This document shows positions 1 through 7,422 of a DNA stretch of 10,514 bases, piece after piece. Both the position numbers and the translations under genes were made by a program. The stretch is taken from positions 1-10,514 of the forward strand of contig JAAXVX010000026.1 in NCBI GenBank assembly GCA_013335275.1, read 5' to 3'. This DNA comes from Bacteroidales bacterium. GTDB lineage: Bacteria; Bacteroidota; Bacteroidia; Bacteroidales; UBA932. Every line of letters starts with the position of its first letter. Within the stretch, counting starts at the first letter, position 1. The notes beneath the pieces were generated by a model, which saw nothing but the letters and a program-made list of their open reading frames with translations, was not told where the DNA came from and made no database searches.

Positions 1-1
1 C

Positions 2-1048
2 GAATATTGATGCAACAGCAGAAAGAACTATTCCGGCAACAGCTATAATCGACGATACAATGCAAACTTTTCTCCATTTATAAATAAGCGAAAGCAGCAC
101 TATAAGATAAACAGGATTGCACCATAAGAGATTGTAATTATTCAGGAGTTCAACATGATCTGTCATTATGACAATAACAGGCAGTACAATTCCGAATACA
201 GAAACCACTCCCAGAAGCAGCTTGTCAAGGATAACCAGCTTGCTGACGAACAGCGAAGCAACCATTAGCGTCAATAAGAGAGAAAAAAGGAAAACCGGGC
301 TGAGCAGAAAAGGAGTTTTACCCTCCGACGGGTCCCTTTTTACATCATTCAATACAATAGTTTCTTTAACAATTTTCCCGTCTTTGTTTTCGGCCCTTCC
401 CAAAACGTCAAAAAGGTTATCAGGCAAAAACATACTTTCATAAACTGTTATGTCCCTGTCAAGGGATGAGCCGAGCAAAAGATTGATGCCTACTTTTGTC
501 CACTTCATATTGCCGACATATATGTCAATAAGTTCTCTGTGTGTTTTGCCTATTTTTTTCTCCAGCGGAACCTTGTCCAGGTTTAACCCGTCATAAATCA
601 GGTCTCTTAACTCTGTTGTACAGTTTTTAAATAAAAAGCTGTAAAGATAGTTTCTGAACTGAGGCTGATAAAGATACAGCAACCGCTCAACGATTTTTAT
701 TTCCTGTTCTTCGGTTAAGTTAAGCACCTGTTCCACAACACCTCTTTTATCGAATTTATATGCTTCAATAAAATCCTGAGTATACTGGACTCCAAGCATA
801 TAATTTAATTTACCCTGTGTAAACTTCAGATAAAAATTGGGAGTATTGAAATCAAACAACCCAAAATTGAAAACAATATCCTGGTTTTTAGAAGAGTCTA
901 TCACCCTTAGTGCGCTGTGTCCAAAAGTGGAGTAGAGTTCTGAGCCGCCTGAACATGTGATAAGGCTAATCCGCAGAGAATTGTTTGCAGAGGACAGATT
1001 ATAAAAAAACAGAAACGAAATTAGAATTAACAGACACTTCCTTATCAT
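2..1048 (-). CDS. lnb: Lnb-like lipoprotein N-acyltransferase (DUF4105 plus C-terminal membrane helices), C-terminus cut by window edge
   Basis: The frame is open for 349 codons from the ATG at 1048 to the left edge, so the C-terminus is missing. An N-terminal signal or anchor segment (about residues 5-20) precedes a periplasmic domain of the DUF4105 / Lnb N-terminal family. Two conserved blocks are visible: one around STFGHSALR (His44) and one around KNCTTELRD (Cys143), the likely catalytic His and Cys. Four hydrophobic segments follow (about 249-268, 272-297, 308-323, 328-349), matching the five-helix Lnb-like membrane domain with the last helix beyond the edge. In Bacteroides, Lnb adds the N-terminal acyl chain to lipoproteins, replacing Lnt. 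The ATG shares ATGA with the stop of the amidase gene, so translation is probably coupled. The domain layout is seen directly. The acyltransferase role is by family, and DUF4105 paralogues with other roles are possible. Confidence 0.8.
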   Translation of the reverse strand, partial: MIRKCLLILISFLFFYNLSSANNSLRISLITCSGGSELYSTFGHSALRVIDSSKNQDIVFNFGLFDFNTPNFYLKFTQGKLNYMLGVQYTQDFIEAYKFDKRGVVEQVLNLTEEQEIKIVERLLYLYQPQFRNYLYSFLFKNCTTELRDLIYDGLNLDKVPLEKKIGKTHRELIDIYVGNMKWTKVGINLLLGSSLDRDITVYESMFLPDNLFDVLGRAENKDGKIVKETIVLNDVKRDPSEGKTPFLLSPVFLFSLLLTLMVASLFVSKLVILDKLLLGVVSVFGIVLPVIVIMTDHVELLNNYNLLWCNPVYLIVLLSLIYKWRKVCIVSSIIAVAGIVLSAVASIF

Positions 1049-2670
1049 TTATGCTTCTCTTTTTTTGATTTTAACATAACATAGTTGAGGTATTTAGGCG
1101 CCTTACGGTGCATAGTTCCCTGTTCAAAAGCATAAGCAATTTCAAGCAAAACCGGTTCACTCCAGGCTCTGCCAAAAAATGAAATTCCTACAGGAAGGTC
1201 GCTTATGAATCCCATTGGAACGGTTATATTCGGATAACCGGAAATTGCCGCAAATGAAGAGCTGCTGCCAAGGAAGTTGTCGCCGTTTACAAGGTCGGTT
1301 TTCCAGGCAGGACCTCCCGTAGGAGCAATAAGAGCATCGAGTTTGTTTGAGTTCATCACCTTGTCTATACCCTCTTCTCTTGTTCCTTTTTGCATAAGCG
1401 CAAGCGCCTGTTTGTACTTGGGATCGTCAAGGCCCTCCTTAAGCTGTGCCATTTCCAGAAGCTGCTGATCGAAAAACCTGAGCTCTACAGAATCCTTTTT
1501 ATTAAATTCAATGAGTTCCTCAATATTTTTAACAGGAGCTTTATCTCCTAATGATGCAAAATAGCTGTTAAGCCCATCCTTAAATTCGTAAAGCAGTACA
1601 TGGAACCATGCTCCGCTTACTTCTCCCTTCATTGGCATATTTACTTCAACAACCTCGGCTCCCGAACTCCTGAGAAACGCAACTGCATCTTTCATTAAGG
1701 AGTCCACTTTAAAATGGAAACCTGAAATATTTGTCACAAGGCCTATCCTTTTACCCTTAAGCCCCTCTTTTTTGAGGAACTGAGTGTAATCGTTACAGAA
1801 TTTTGCCTCTTTAACCATAGTTTTTGAATCTGTTGAATCTGCGCCAGCTAGCACACCAAGGGCAACAGCCACGTCTTCGACTGTTCTTCCCATAGGACCG
1901 GGAGTATCCTGAGTAAAGGAAATAGGGATGATGCCTGTTCTGCTAATGAGACCTACTGTGGGTTTAAGGCCAACAATGCCATTATTGTTTGACGGGCATA
2001 CAATTGAACCGTTTGTTTCAGTTCCTATTGCAAAAGCGCATAGATTGGCCGAAACAGCAACACCTGAGCCGGAACTCGATCCGCAGGGGTTTCTGTCGGT
2101 TACATAAGGGTTTTTAGTCTGCCCGCCTATTCCGCTCCATCCGCTCGACGAAAGGTTGGCCCGGAAGTTTGCCCATTCGCTCATATTGGATTTTGCAATT
2201 ATGACTGCCCCTGCCTCTCTTAGTATTTCAGCTACGCGGCTGTCTTTCCCAACAAATGATTTTTTAAGAACCACTGCTCCTGCAGTTGTAGGCATAGAAT
2301 CTTTTGTGTCTATGTTGTCTTTTAATATAACCGGAATGCCGTGGAGAGGCCCTCTGATTTTCCCCGCAGCCATCTCTTTGTCTAGTTCCTCAGCAATTTT
2401 AATGGCATCGGGATTTATTGCTATTACAGAGTTGAGCATAGGGCCCTTTTTGTCAATCTTATCTATCCTCGAGAGGTAATCGGCAACAACCTTTTTTATA
2501 GTTGTCTTGCCTTCTCTGTAGTCTTTTCCAAGTTGTGAAACTGATATCTCTTCCAGGTATGAAGTGTCGGCTTCGCCTTTTTTATTCTCATTATTCCCGC
2601 AGGAGAACAAAGAGAGAGCAAGTAAAAGAAAAAGGGCAAAACCATTTATCCTGATAAAAAACTTCTTCAT
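1045..2670 (-). CDS. Amidase-signature lipoprotein, peptide-amidase-like
   Basis: This is a full-length 541-residue amidase-signature hydrolase. The N-terminus is a lipoprotein signal with lipobox LFSC, giving lipidated Cys24. No acidic surface-export signal is obvious just after the cysteine, so a periplasmic-facing location is more likely than surface display. The Ser-cisSer-Lys triad is readable as Lys117 (in LKDNID), Ser198 (in PCGSSSGSG) and Ser222 (in TETNGSIVCPS), with the family's 24-residue spacing between the serines. The blocks SEWANFR, GGQTKNP and GIIPISFTQDTPGPM resemble the Stenotrophomonas peptide amidase, which removes the C-terminal amide of peptides. The substrate here is unproven. 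The gene lies 25 bases after the UPF0316 gene, and its TGA overlaps the ATG of the Lnb-like gene. As a lipoprotein it would itself be a substrate for Lnb. Confidence 0.9.
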   Translation of the reverse strand: MKKFFIRINGFALFLLLALSLFSCGNNENKKGEADTSYLEEISVSQLGKDYREGKTTIKKVVADYLSRIDKIDKKGPMLNSVIAINPDAIKIAEELDKEMAAGKIRGPLHGIPVILKDNIDTKDSMPTTAGAVVLKKSFVGKDSRVAEILREAGAVIIAKSNMSEWANFRANLSSSGWSGIGGQTKNPYVTDRNPCGSSSGSGVAVSANLCAFAIGTETNGSIVCPSNNNGIVGLKPTVGLISRTGIIPISFTQDTPGPMGRTVEDVAVALGVLAGADSTDSKTMVKEAKFCNDYTQFLKKEGLKGKRIGLVTNISGFHFKVDSLMKDAVAFLRSSGAEVVEVNMPMKGEVSGAWFHVLLYEFKDGLNSYFASLGDKAPVKNIEELIEFNKKDSVELRFFDQQLLEMAQLKEGLDDPKYKQALALMQKGTREEGIDKVMNSNKLDALIAPTGGPAWKTDLVNGDNFLGSSSSFAAISGYPNITVPMGFISDLPVGISFFGRAWSEPVLLEIAYAFEQGTMHRKAPKYLNYVMLKSKKEKHK

Positions 2671-2695
2671 AATTATATGTTTATAAAAATAAATA

Positions 2696-3259
2696 TTACT
2701 TACCTAAGCGCCAGCGGCTGAGCATGGATTCTGCTTCCGGGAAAATACCCTTTTGCTTAACCCTTACATCCTCAACAACATAAAAAACTTCCGGATCAAA
2801 TTCAGTGAGAATCTGTTCAACCTTCTTAAGTTCTTTGCGCTCAATTACAGTCTCTACAATTTCAACTTTTTCAATAGACCCGGAGCCCTGCAGAAAAGTT
2901 GCCCCAAAGTTTTGTTTACTTAGCATCGAAACCAGCTCGGCTCCTTTTTTCCTTGTATAAACCCTGCAAAGGATAATTCCAAATGCAATTCTTTGTTCAA
3001 TTATTATACCCACATAATTTCCTGTTGCGTATCCTGCTGCATAAGAAATATATGCAAGTATGCCGTGCGCTTTTGACAGAATTTCGGATATTACAACTAT
3101 CCATATAAGAACTTCAAAGAATCCAATCAGCGGAGCTTTATACTTCTCCCCCTTTGAAACAAAAATTATACGAAGTGTTCCTAAAGACACGTCAACAATT
3201 CTTCCAAAAAAAATAACGAAAGGAAGCAGGTAGGGATATTGGTCCAGAAATTCGAACAT
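2696..3259 (-). CDS. UPF0316 (DUF5698 + DUF2179) membrane protein
   Basis: This 187-residue protein has the layout of the UPF0316 family (B. subtilis YebE type). Three hydrophobic segments (about 9-28, 43-60, 66-88) form the N-terminal DUF5698 part. A soluble DUF2179 domain follows at about 115-168, ending in YVVEDVRVKQ. The conserved stretch GRIVDVSLGTLRIIFVSKG is present, including charged residues within the first membrane segment. Length is normal for the family. The function is unknown; DUF2179 is a small alpha/beta domain also found in YitT-type membrane proteins. The gene lies 47 bases after nnrD and 25 bases before the amidase, within the same run of minus-strand genes. The 47-base gap contains a TAAATTTG element, so a secondary internal promoter is possible. 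Confidence 0.88.
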   Translation of the reverse strand: MFEFLDQYPYLLPFVIFFGRIVDVSLGTLRIIFVSKGEKYKAPLIGFFEVLIWIVVISEILSKAHGILAYISYAAGYATGNYVGIIIEQRIAFGIILCRVYTRKKGAELVSMLSKQNFGATFLQGSGSIEKVEIVETVIERKELKKVEQILTEFDPEVFYVVEDVRVKQKGIFPEAESMLSRWRLGK

Positions 3260-3286
3260 AACTTAAATTTTAGTGAAATTACCTGC

Positions 3287-3294
3287 CAAATTTA
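3287..3294 (-). promoter_or_regulatory. Possible internal -7 element upstream of UPF0316 gene
   Basis: Read on the minus strand this is TAAATTTG, an exact fit to the Bacteroidota -7 consensus TAnnTTTG, 27 bases before the ATG at 3259. No TTTG lies at the expected 17-21 base spacing upstream, so it may be chance in an AT-rich gap. Confidence 0.22.
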
Positions 3295-3306
3295 GCAAAT
3301 ATTATT

Positions 3307-4146
3307 CTATCTCAGCCTAAGGAAGGCATCGGAAAGAGAATCGCGGATGTTCCCGGCCGTCATTGATGTTTCTCCAAATTTTTCCATTGCGATATCTCCC
3401 GCCATTCCGTGAATAAATACGCCAATGAGAGCAGCAAGACGCGGAGAGTAATTTTGTGCAAGCAGACCCAGTATGACACCTGTGAGAACATCTCCGCTTC
3501 CGGCAGTAGCCATCCCCGGATTTCCGGTGGTGTTTTCCCACAGCTCACCGCCCGGCAGTGAAATAGTGCTCATTGCCCCTTTTAGTACGACAATGATACC
3601 ATATTTTTCCGAGAGTTTTTGCTGGCTTTCAATTCTCTCTTTTCTGTTTTTGTGAAGGCCGGCAATCCTGTCAAATTCACCCGGATGAGGAGTGATAATT
3701 GTGTTTGCCGGAAGCAGTCCCATAAGTTTGGGATTAATAGCCAGGATATTCAGCGCGTCGGCATCCAGAATAAGCTTCCCGGGTTTCATGTCTAACAAAT
3801 CCTTAACAGCGGTCACCGTTTCCGGTGCCAGCCCCAGGCCGGGACCCGCACCAACGGCACTATACTTTTCAACAACCGGAGCCCTGGAAAAATGATCATC
3901 AGACGGGTCAATGCTGCACATTGCTTCCGGTACAGAAATCTGAACTATCTCATACAATTTCTTTGGAACATGTGTTGTAAGCAATCCTGCTCCAGACCTT
4001 AACACTGCTCCGGATGCAAGAATGGCAGACCCGCCCATTCCCAGAGAGCCGGCAATCAAAAGGGCATGGCCGTAATCTCCCTTGTGGGAATCCTGTTTTC
4101 TTTTAACAAACAGAGAAGCAATATACTCAGGTTCTATTTTTTTCAC
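3307..4146 (-). CDS. nnrD: Stand-alone ADP-dependent (S)-NAD(P)H-hydrate dehydratase
   Basis: The protein (279 residues) repairs hydrated NADH and NADPH: it dehydrates the S form at the expense of ADP (EC 4.2.1.136) in the cytoplasm. It has the YjeF C-terminal, ribokinase-like fold. Visible motifs are HKGDYGHALLIAGS (21-34), GPGLG (101-105), LDADALN (127-133), TPHPGEF (152-158) and GNPGMATAGSGD (208-219), with Asp219 as the expected catalytic base. The start is GTG at 4146, inside a GTGA overlap with the upstream stop. The next methionine, at residue 36, would remove the KGDYG motif, so the GTG start is well supported. The epimerase domain (NnrE, YjeF N-terminal), often fused in front in Bacteroidota, is absent; the upstream neighbour is an unrelated hydrolase. 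The R/S epimerase must be encoded elsewhere or be missing. Confidence 0.93.
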   Translation of the reverse strand: MKKIEPEYIASLFVKRKQDSHKGDYGHALLIAGSLGMGGSAILASGAVLRSGAGLLTTHVPKKLYEIVQISVPEAMCSIDPSDDHFSRAPVVEKYSAVGAGPGLGLAPETVTAVKDLLDMKPGKLILDADALNILAINPKLMGLLPANTIITPHPGEFDRIAGLHKNRKERIESQQKLSEKYGIIVVLKGAMSTISLPGGELWENTTGNPGMATAGSGDVLTGVILGLLAQNYSPRLAALIGVFIHGMAGDIAMEKFGETSMTAGNIRDSLSDAFLRLR

Positions 4147-5717
4147 TTCCTTAAAAAGTTGAGATCCTGAAAATCGTAGCTGAAATCGGTTATCGGAGAA
4201 ATCGCATTCATGGTAAATCCGGCTACATTGCCCTGATTATTGAACGAGAAGTTTGCGTAAGAATCGGCATCAAAACTTCTGTCGAACCACTTGACAATAA
4301 ATGTGCTTCCCTTATAGAAAACCATTTCCCCTGCCATTTTAGGAGATTTTTTTGAATTAAACATGAGCTTTCCGTCCCTGAGTGAAATTTCCACATCGCC
4401 AAACCAGTTATCCCTGTATGTTCCTGCGAACATTCCAATATCAGCAACAGATATGCCTTTTACCTTATTTGTCTCAACAACTTTCCAAATCTCTTCTGTA
4501 ACCTTTGATGCATTGTCATGAGATTTCTGCAAGGATTCAAGGTTTTCCGCAACACGGTCAATCCCGGTAATTCCGAAATAGCTGTCAAGAATTGAGTTTG
4601 TAATGGAAGTAAATGCCTCTCCGGATTGCTGGTTTGTAAATACAATGATTCCGAGATTCAGGTCGGGAATGAGAGTAACCTGTGTAACAACACCGGATAA
4701 ACCGCCTGTATGAGTAACTCTTTTATATCCGTTCACATCGCTCAGACCCCATCCAAGTCCATAGCTGCTGAAATGTGTTTTGTATGTGGTCTTACCTCTG
4801 ACCGGAATAATTGTCTGAGGAGTCCATAGCTCCTGATGAACAGCCGGAGAGAGAAGCGTATTCTCCTGAGAGTCGCCGTACTTTCCTCTGTTAAGCTGCA
4901 TTATTGCCCATTTGGACATATCTGCAACAGAACTGTATATTCCTCCCGCAGCATTTGCCACATTGTTCATAGTCATAGGTACCACCTGCAACTTGCCCTC
5001 AACCGGAATATGAGGGTCAAAAACATTGCCCTTATCTTTCAGATTATCGTACGAACCTGCACTGCGAACCATCTTAAGCGGCTCCATAATTCTCTTTTGA
5101 ACAAATTCGGCCCAGGTCATTCCGGAAATGCGGGATACAACTTCTCCGGCAACTATATAAAGCAAATTGTCGTAATCGTATTTTGTTCTGAAACTCGAAA
5201 CGGGTTTAAGATAACGCATATTGTGTATTATCTCCGGAAGTGTAAATGAAGAACCGTCCGGCCATATCATAAGGTCACCTGCGCCAAGCCCAAGCCCGCT
5301 CCTGTGTGTCAGAAGGTCCCTGATGGTAAACTCTTCTGTTACATAGGGGCTGTAAAGACGGAATTCCGGAATAAAATCAATAACTCTGCTGTTCCAGGTA
5401 AGTTTCCCTTCGTCAACGAGTATTCCAAGAGCAGCCGATGTAAATGCTTTACTGTTGGATGCTATTGCAAAGAGCGTATTCTCATCTGTTTTGTCTTTAG
5501 AATTGAGAGAACGGAGCCCATAGCCTTTTGAATGAATCACTTTTCCGTCCTTAACAATTGCTACTGCAATTCCCGGCACATTAAACGCTGCCATGGTTTT
5601 TTCTACCAGTTTATCAATCTGGAGCGGAGATAATGGCTGAGCTGTAGCCTGCAGGCTAAAAATCACAAAAAATGCCGAAATGAGGAGAAGCTTCAAAGAG
5701 GTCGTAAATTTTTTCAT
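4143..5717 (-). CDS. Exported serine hydrolase, class C beta-lactamase/DD-peptidase fold, with DUF3471-type C-terminal domain
   Basis: This is a 524-residue secreted protein with a Sec signal peptide ending near ATAQ (residue 27). The beta-lactamase-family (PF00144) domain covers about 30-375. It shows SNSK at 87-90 (nucleophile Ser87, Lys90), Y-D-N at 182-184, and HTGG at 336-339 in place of KTG. These are the three catalytic motifs of class C beta-lactamases and related DD-peptidases and esterases. Residues about 420-520 (beginning near FAGTYRDNWFGDVEI) look like the beta-rich DUF3471 domain often attached to such enzymes. The protein probably acts in the periplasm on a peptide, ester or lactam; sequence alone does not separate these. 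It starts 11 bases after the Nudix-like gene, and its TGA overlaps the GTG of nnrD, so it is in the same operon. Confidence 0.92.
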   Translation of the reverse strand: MKKFTTSLKLLLISAFFVIFSLQATAQPLSPLQIDKLVEKTMAAFNVPGIAVAIVKDGKVIHSKGYGLRSLNSKDKTDENTLFAIASNSKAFTSAALGILVDEGKLTWNSRVIDFIPEFRLYSPYVTEEFTIRDLLTHRSGLGLGAGDLMIWPDGSSFTLPEIIHNMRYLKPVSSFRTKYDYDNLLYIVAGEVVSRISGMTWAEFVQKRIMEPLKMVRSAGSYDNLKDKGNVFDPHIPVEGKLQVVPMTMNNVANAAGGIYSSVADMSKWAIMQLNRGKYGDSQENTLLSPAVHQELWTPQTIIPVRGKTTYKTHFSSYGLGWGLSDVNGYKRVTHTGGLSGVVTQVTLIPDLNLGIIVFTNQQSGEAFTSITNSILDSYFGITGIDRVAENLESLQKSHDNASKVTEEIWKVVETNKVKGISVADIGMFAGTYRDNWFGDVEISLRDGKLMFNSKKSPKMAGEMVFYKGSTFIVKWFDRSFDADSYANFSFNNQGNVAGFTMNAISPITDFSYDFQDLNFLRK

Positions 5718-5728
5718 TTTTAAATCAG

Positions 5729-6682
5729 TTATATTCTGTCTATTCGTTTTTCAATATTTTGCCGGAATTCCGAAATCTTATACTCTGCCGCACTATCATT
5801 ATGCATCTCTTTTCTGATAAGTCTTGCAAACAAAAGCATTATCGAGTAAAGCGCCGAAGGCTCCCAGGGAACAGATACAATTGAATCTACGGCCTCCTTT
5901 AGATAGTTTATGTTATAAGGGATTCTGTCTATTTTAAGATATTCGCTAACGTCTCTGGCTTTCTTCGCCTCTTCAAATATTTCCTTCCAGCTCTCTTTTG
6001 CCCTGTAATAGAAACTAAACTGAAAATAATTCAGCTGGGTGTCGTAGCCAAATGAAATGAGTTCAACTTTTTCCACGGATGGATTATAATTTATCTCCTC
6101 ATGTGTCTCTCGAATAATTCCATCAAAAACAGATTTATCTCCCCAGTCAAGGCTTCCGCTTGCAGAGTATGTGCGGCAAAGCCTGTGTGTGTCAATTACA
6201 TCATGATTGGGAGTCATATCTATTAACACTCTGCCATAGTCGTTATCGGCACAGTCTATGAAAATTCCGGTACCACAATGGTTTGAAAGAAGCCGGCTCC
6301 CCACCCATCCTGTGTCCAGACCTTCTCCCCAGTGGGATTGTCCTGTTACTTCCCGGAAACTCTTGTAAATACTGTATTTTGTTGGGTGGAATCCCAGTCT
6401 GAGCATATTTCGCCCGTTGTCAAAAGCAAAATAGGTGAGCCTTTTAGTATCACTGTCGCCATATTTCAGCGCCAATGCTGACCTGCGCTGGATTTCCAGA
6501 AAATGTTCCTTTGTTATAAATCCCCAATATTCCCGATAGTTTTCTGCATTGTCCGCTTCAAGAATTACTTTTTCATAGTTGAGCGATATTTCCGGAAGAA
6601 CTCCGTTTTTTTCTACGCTCATAAGCTCCACAAACGGAATTTCCTCCCTGAAAATTTTTGCTTTCTTTATTAGATTTTTCAT
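5729..6682 (-). CDS. Divergent Nudix-superfamily-like protein, substrate unknown
   Basis: I chose the ATG at 6682 (317 residues). An in-frame ATG at 6802 would overlap the divergent gene and would translate a very AT-rich, Lys/Ile-rich stretch that looks intergenic. The central part contains SGSLDWGDKSVFDGIIRET (residues 175-193) followed by HEEIN. The RE-x-x-EE core of a Nudix box is intact, so the metal-binding glutamates are present. The upstream Glu is Asp or Lys, the spacing to RE is one residue long, and the final Gly is Asn. A long N-terminal half with Trp/His-rich segments (WGFITKEHF, TGQSHWGEG) and a helical C-terminus flank it; I recognise neither. It appears to be the first gene of the minus-strand operon. 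A role in nucleotide-derivative hydrolysis is inferred from the motif only. Confidence 0.72.
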   Translation of the reverse strand: MKNLIKKAKIFREEIPFVELMSVEKNGVLPEISLNYEKVILEADNAENYREYWGFITKEHFLEIQRRSALALKYGDSDTKRLTYFAFDNGRNMLRLGFHPTKYSIYKSFREVTGQSHWGEGLDTGWVGSRLLSNHCGTGIFIDCADNDYGRVLIDMTPNHDVIDTHRLCRTYSASGSLDWGDKSVFDGIIRETHEEINYNPSVEKVELISFGYDTQLNYFQFSFYYRAKESWKEIFEEAKKARDVSEYLKIDRIPYNINYLKEAVDSIVSVPWEPSALYSIMLLFARLIRKEMHNDSAAEYKISEFRQNIEKRIDRI

Positions 6683-6795
6683 CTGTTTCAAGCAGTTTTC
6701 AATGGGGTAATTTTTAATAAAACTAATAAAAATATTACAATTAAATGATTTAAGTTTTTTATGTAACTTCGTAGCGTATTTTTTCGCTATAATAT
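6683..6795. promoter_or_regulatory. Divergent intergenic control region (Nudix-like operon / PagL-like gene)
   Basis: This is a 113-base, strongly AT-rich region between divergent start codons. It holds a perfect 13-base palindrome TTAAATGATTTAA at 6741-6753. On the plus strand, TAACTTCG at 6764-6771 is one mismatch from the Bacteroidota -7 consensus, but the base run at -33 spacing is TTAA rather than TTTG. A TAGCG/CGCTA inverted repeat (6772-6776 and 6785-6789, T-rich 8-base loop) sits just before the plus-strand ATG and would form a small leader hairpin. I could not identify a convincing promoter for the minus-strand operon. Confidence 0.4.
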
Positions 6796-7422
6796 ATGAC
6801 AAATATCTTCCCCAAACATATTAAAACCAGGTTACCCCTGATTTTTTCCATCACATTACTGTTTTTTTCATTTTGTTTATCAAAACCTGCTTTTTCACAA
6901 CATTCTATTGGATTGATTATAGGTTCCGGCAGCGAAAAGCTGGGCAATATTGTCGATTTGGGATTTGATTACAAATACCGGGTAAAGTTCCATAAACTTC
7001 AATACAATTACACTTTCTGGGAAAGACGCACCTGGAGCCTTGATGCTGTAGGCATTTTGCAGTTAAATACATCAAAATATCTGAATACCGCTTCAGAATC
7101 AAATTACACGCAGGGATACGAATTGGGGTTTAATGTCGGAGTTGCTCTCCGCAAACGAATTTATAAAGATTATCTAAGTTGCTATGCACTCCTTTCGACA
7201 GGGCCTCATTATATCTCAGGAGCTCCTGCAAGACAGATAGACGGCTTTATATTCTCGGATAACCTGTTCATTGGATTTGACATAAAGCTGGTAGATAATA
7301 TTTACCTCAATATCCGTCCCGGATTCAGGCACATTAGCAATGCCGAGACAAGACATCCCAACCTTGGCGTAAACAGTTTTGCATTAACAGGAGGTATAAT
7401 TATCAATCTGACTACCCTTTAG
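6796..7422 (+). CDS. PagL-like outer-membrane lipid A 3-O-deacylase (acyloxyacyl hydrolase family)
   Basis: This 208-residue exported protein has a signal peptide ending near AFSQ (residue 35), followed by alternating beta-barrel-like strands. The diagnostic PagL motif is close to the C-terminus: RHISNAETRHPNLGVNS (178-194). His179 and Ser181 correspond to the catalytic His and Ser of PagL. The catalytic Glu lies 14 residues after the His in Pseudomonas PagL; here that position is Asn193. PagL enzymes remove the 3-O acyl chain from lipid A in the outer membrane, and this protein is likely to act on lipid A or a related acylated lipid. It is transcribed alone, away from the minus-strand operon, and its stop overlaps the tail of the convergent kinase gene. 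The family call is firm; activity is less sure because of the Glu to Asn change. Confidence 0.85.
   Translation: MTNIFPKHIKTRLPLIFSITLLFFSFCLSKPAFSQHSIGLIIGSGSEKLGNIVDLGFDYKYRVKFHKLQYNYTFWERRTWSLDAVGILQLNTSKYLNTASESNYTQGYELGFNVGVALRKRIYKDYLSCYALLSTGPHYISGAPARQIDGFIFSDNLFIGFDIKLVDNIYLNIRPGFRHISNAETRHPNLGVNSFALTGGIIINLTTL

Noticed and set aside
168..443. Plus-strand open frame of 91 residues.
   Set aside because: It is antisense to the Lnb-like gene, whose conserved motifs run through on the minus strand; the composition looks like a shadow frame.
3317..3548. Alternative minus-strand frames (62 and 74 residues) overlapping nnrD, considered as a frameshifted remnant.
   Set aside because: The nnrD frame is intact through its catalytic GSGD motif to a normal C-terminus, so there is no frameshift.
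4836..5249. Plus-strand open frame of 137 residues.
   Set aside because: It lies wholly antisense to the serine hydrolase, has no recognisable motif, and has no promoter or start context.
6683..6802. N-terminal extension of the Nudix-like gene to the ATG at 6802 (357 residues).
   Set aside because: It would overlap the start of the divergent PagL-like gene and leave no promoter space. The extra 40 residues are the low-complexity product of AT-rich DNA.
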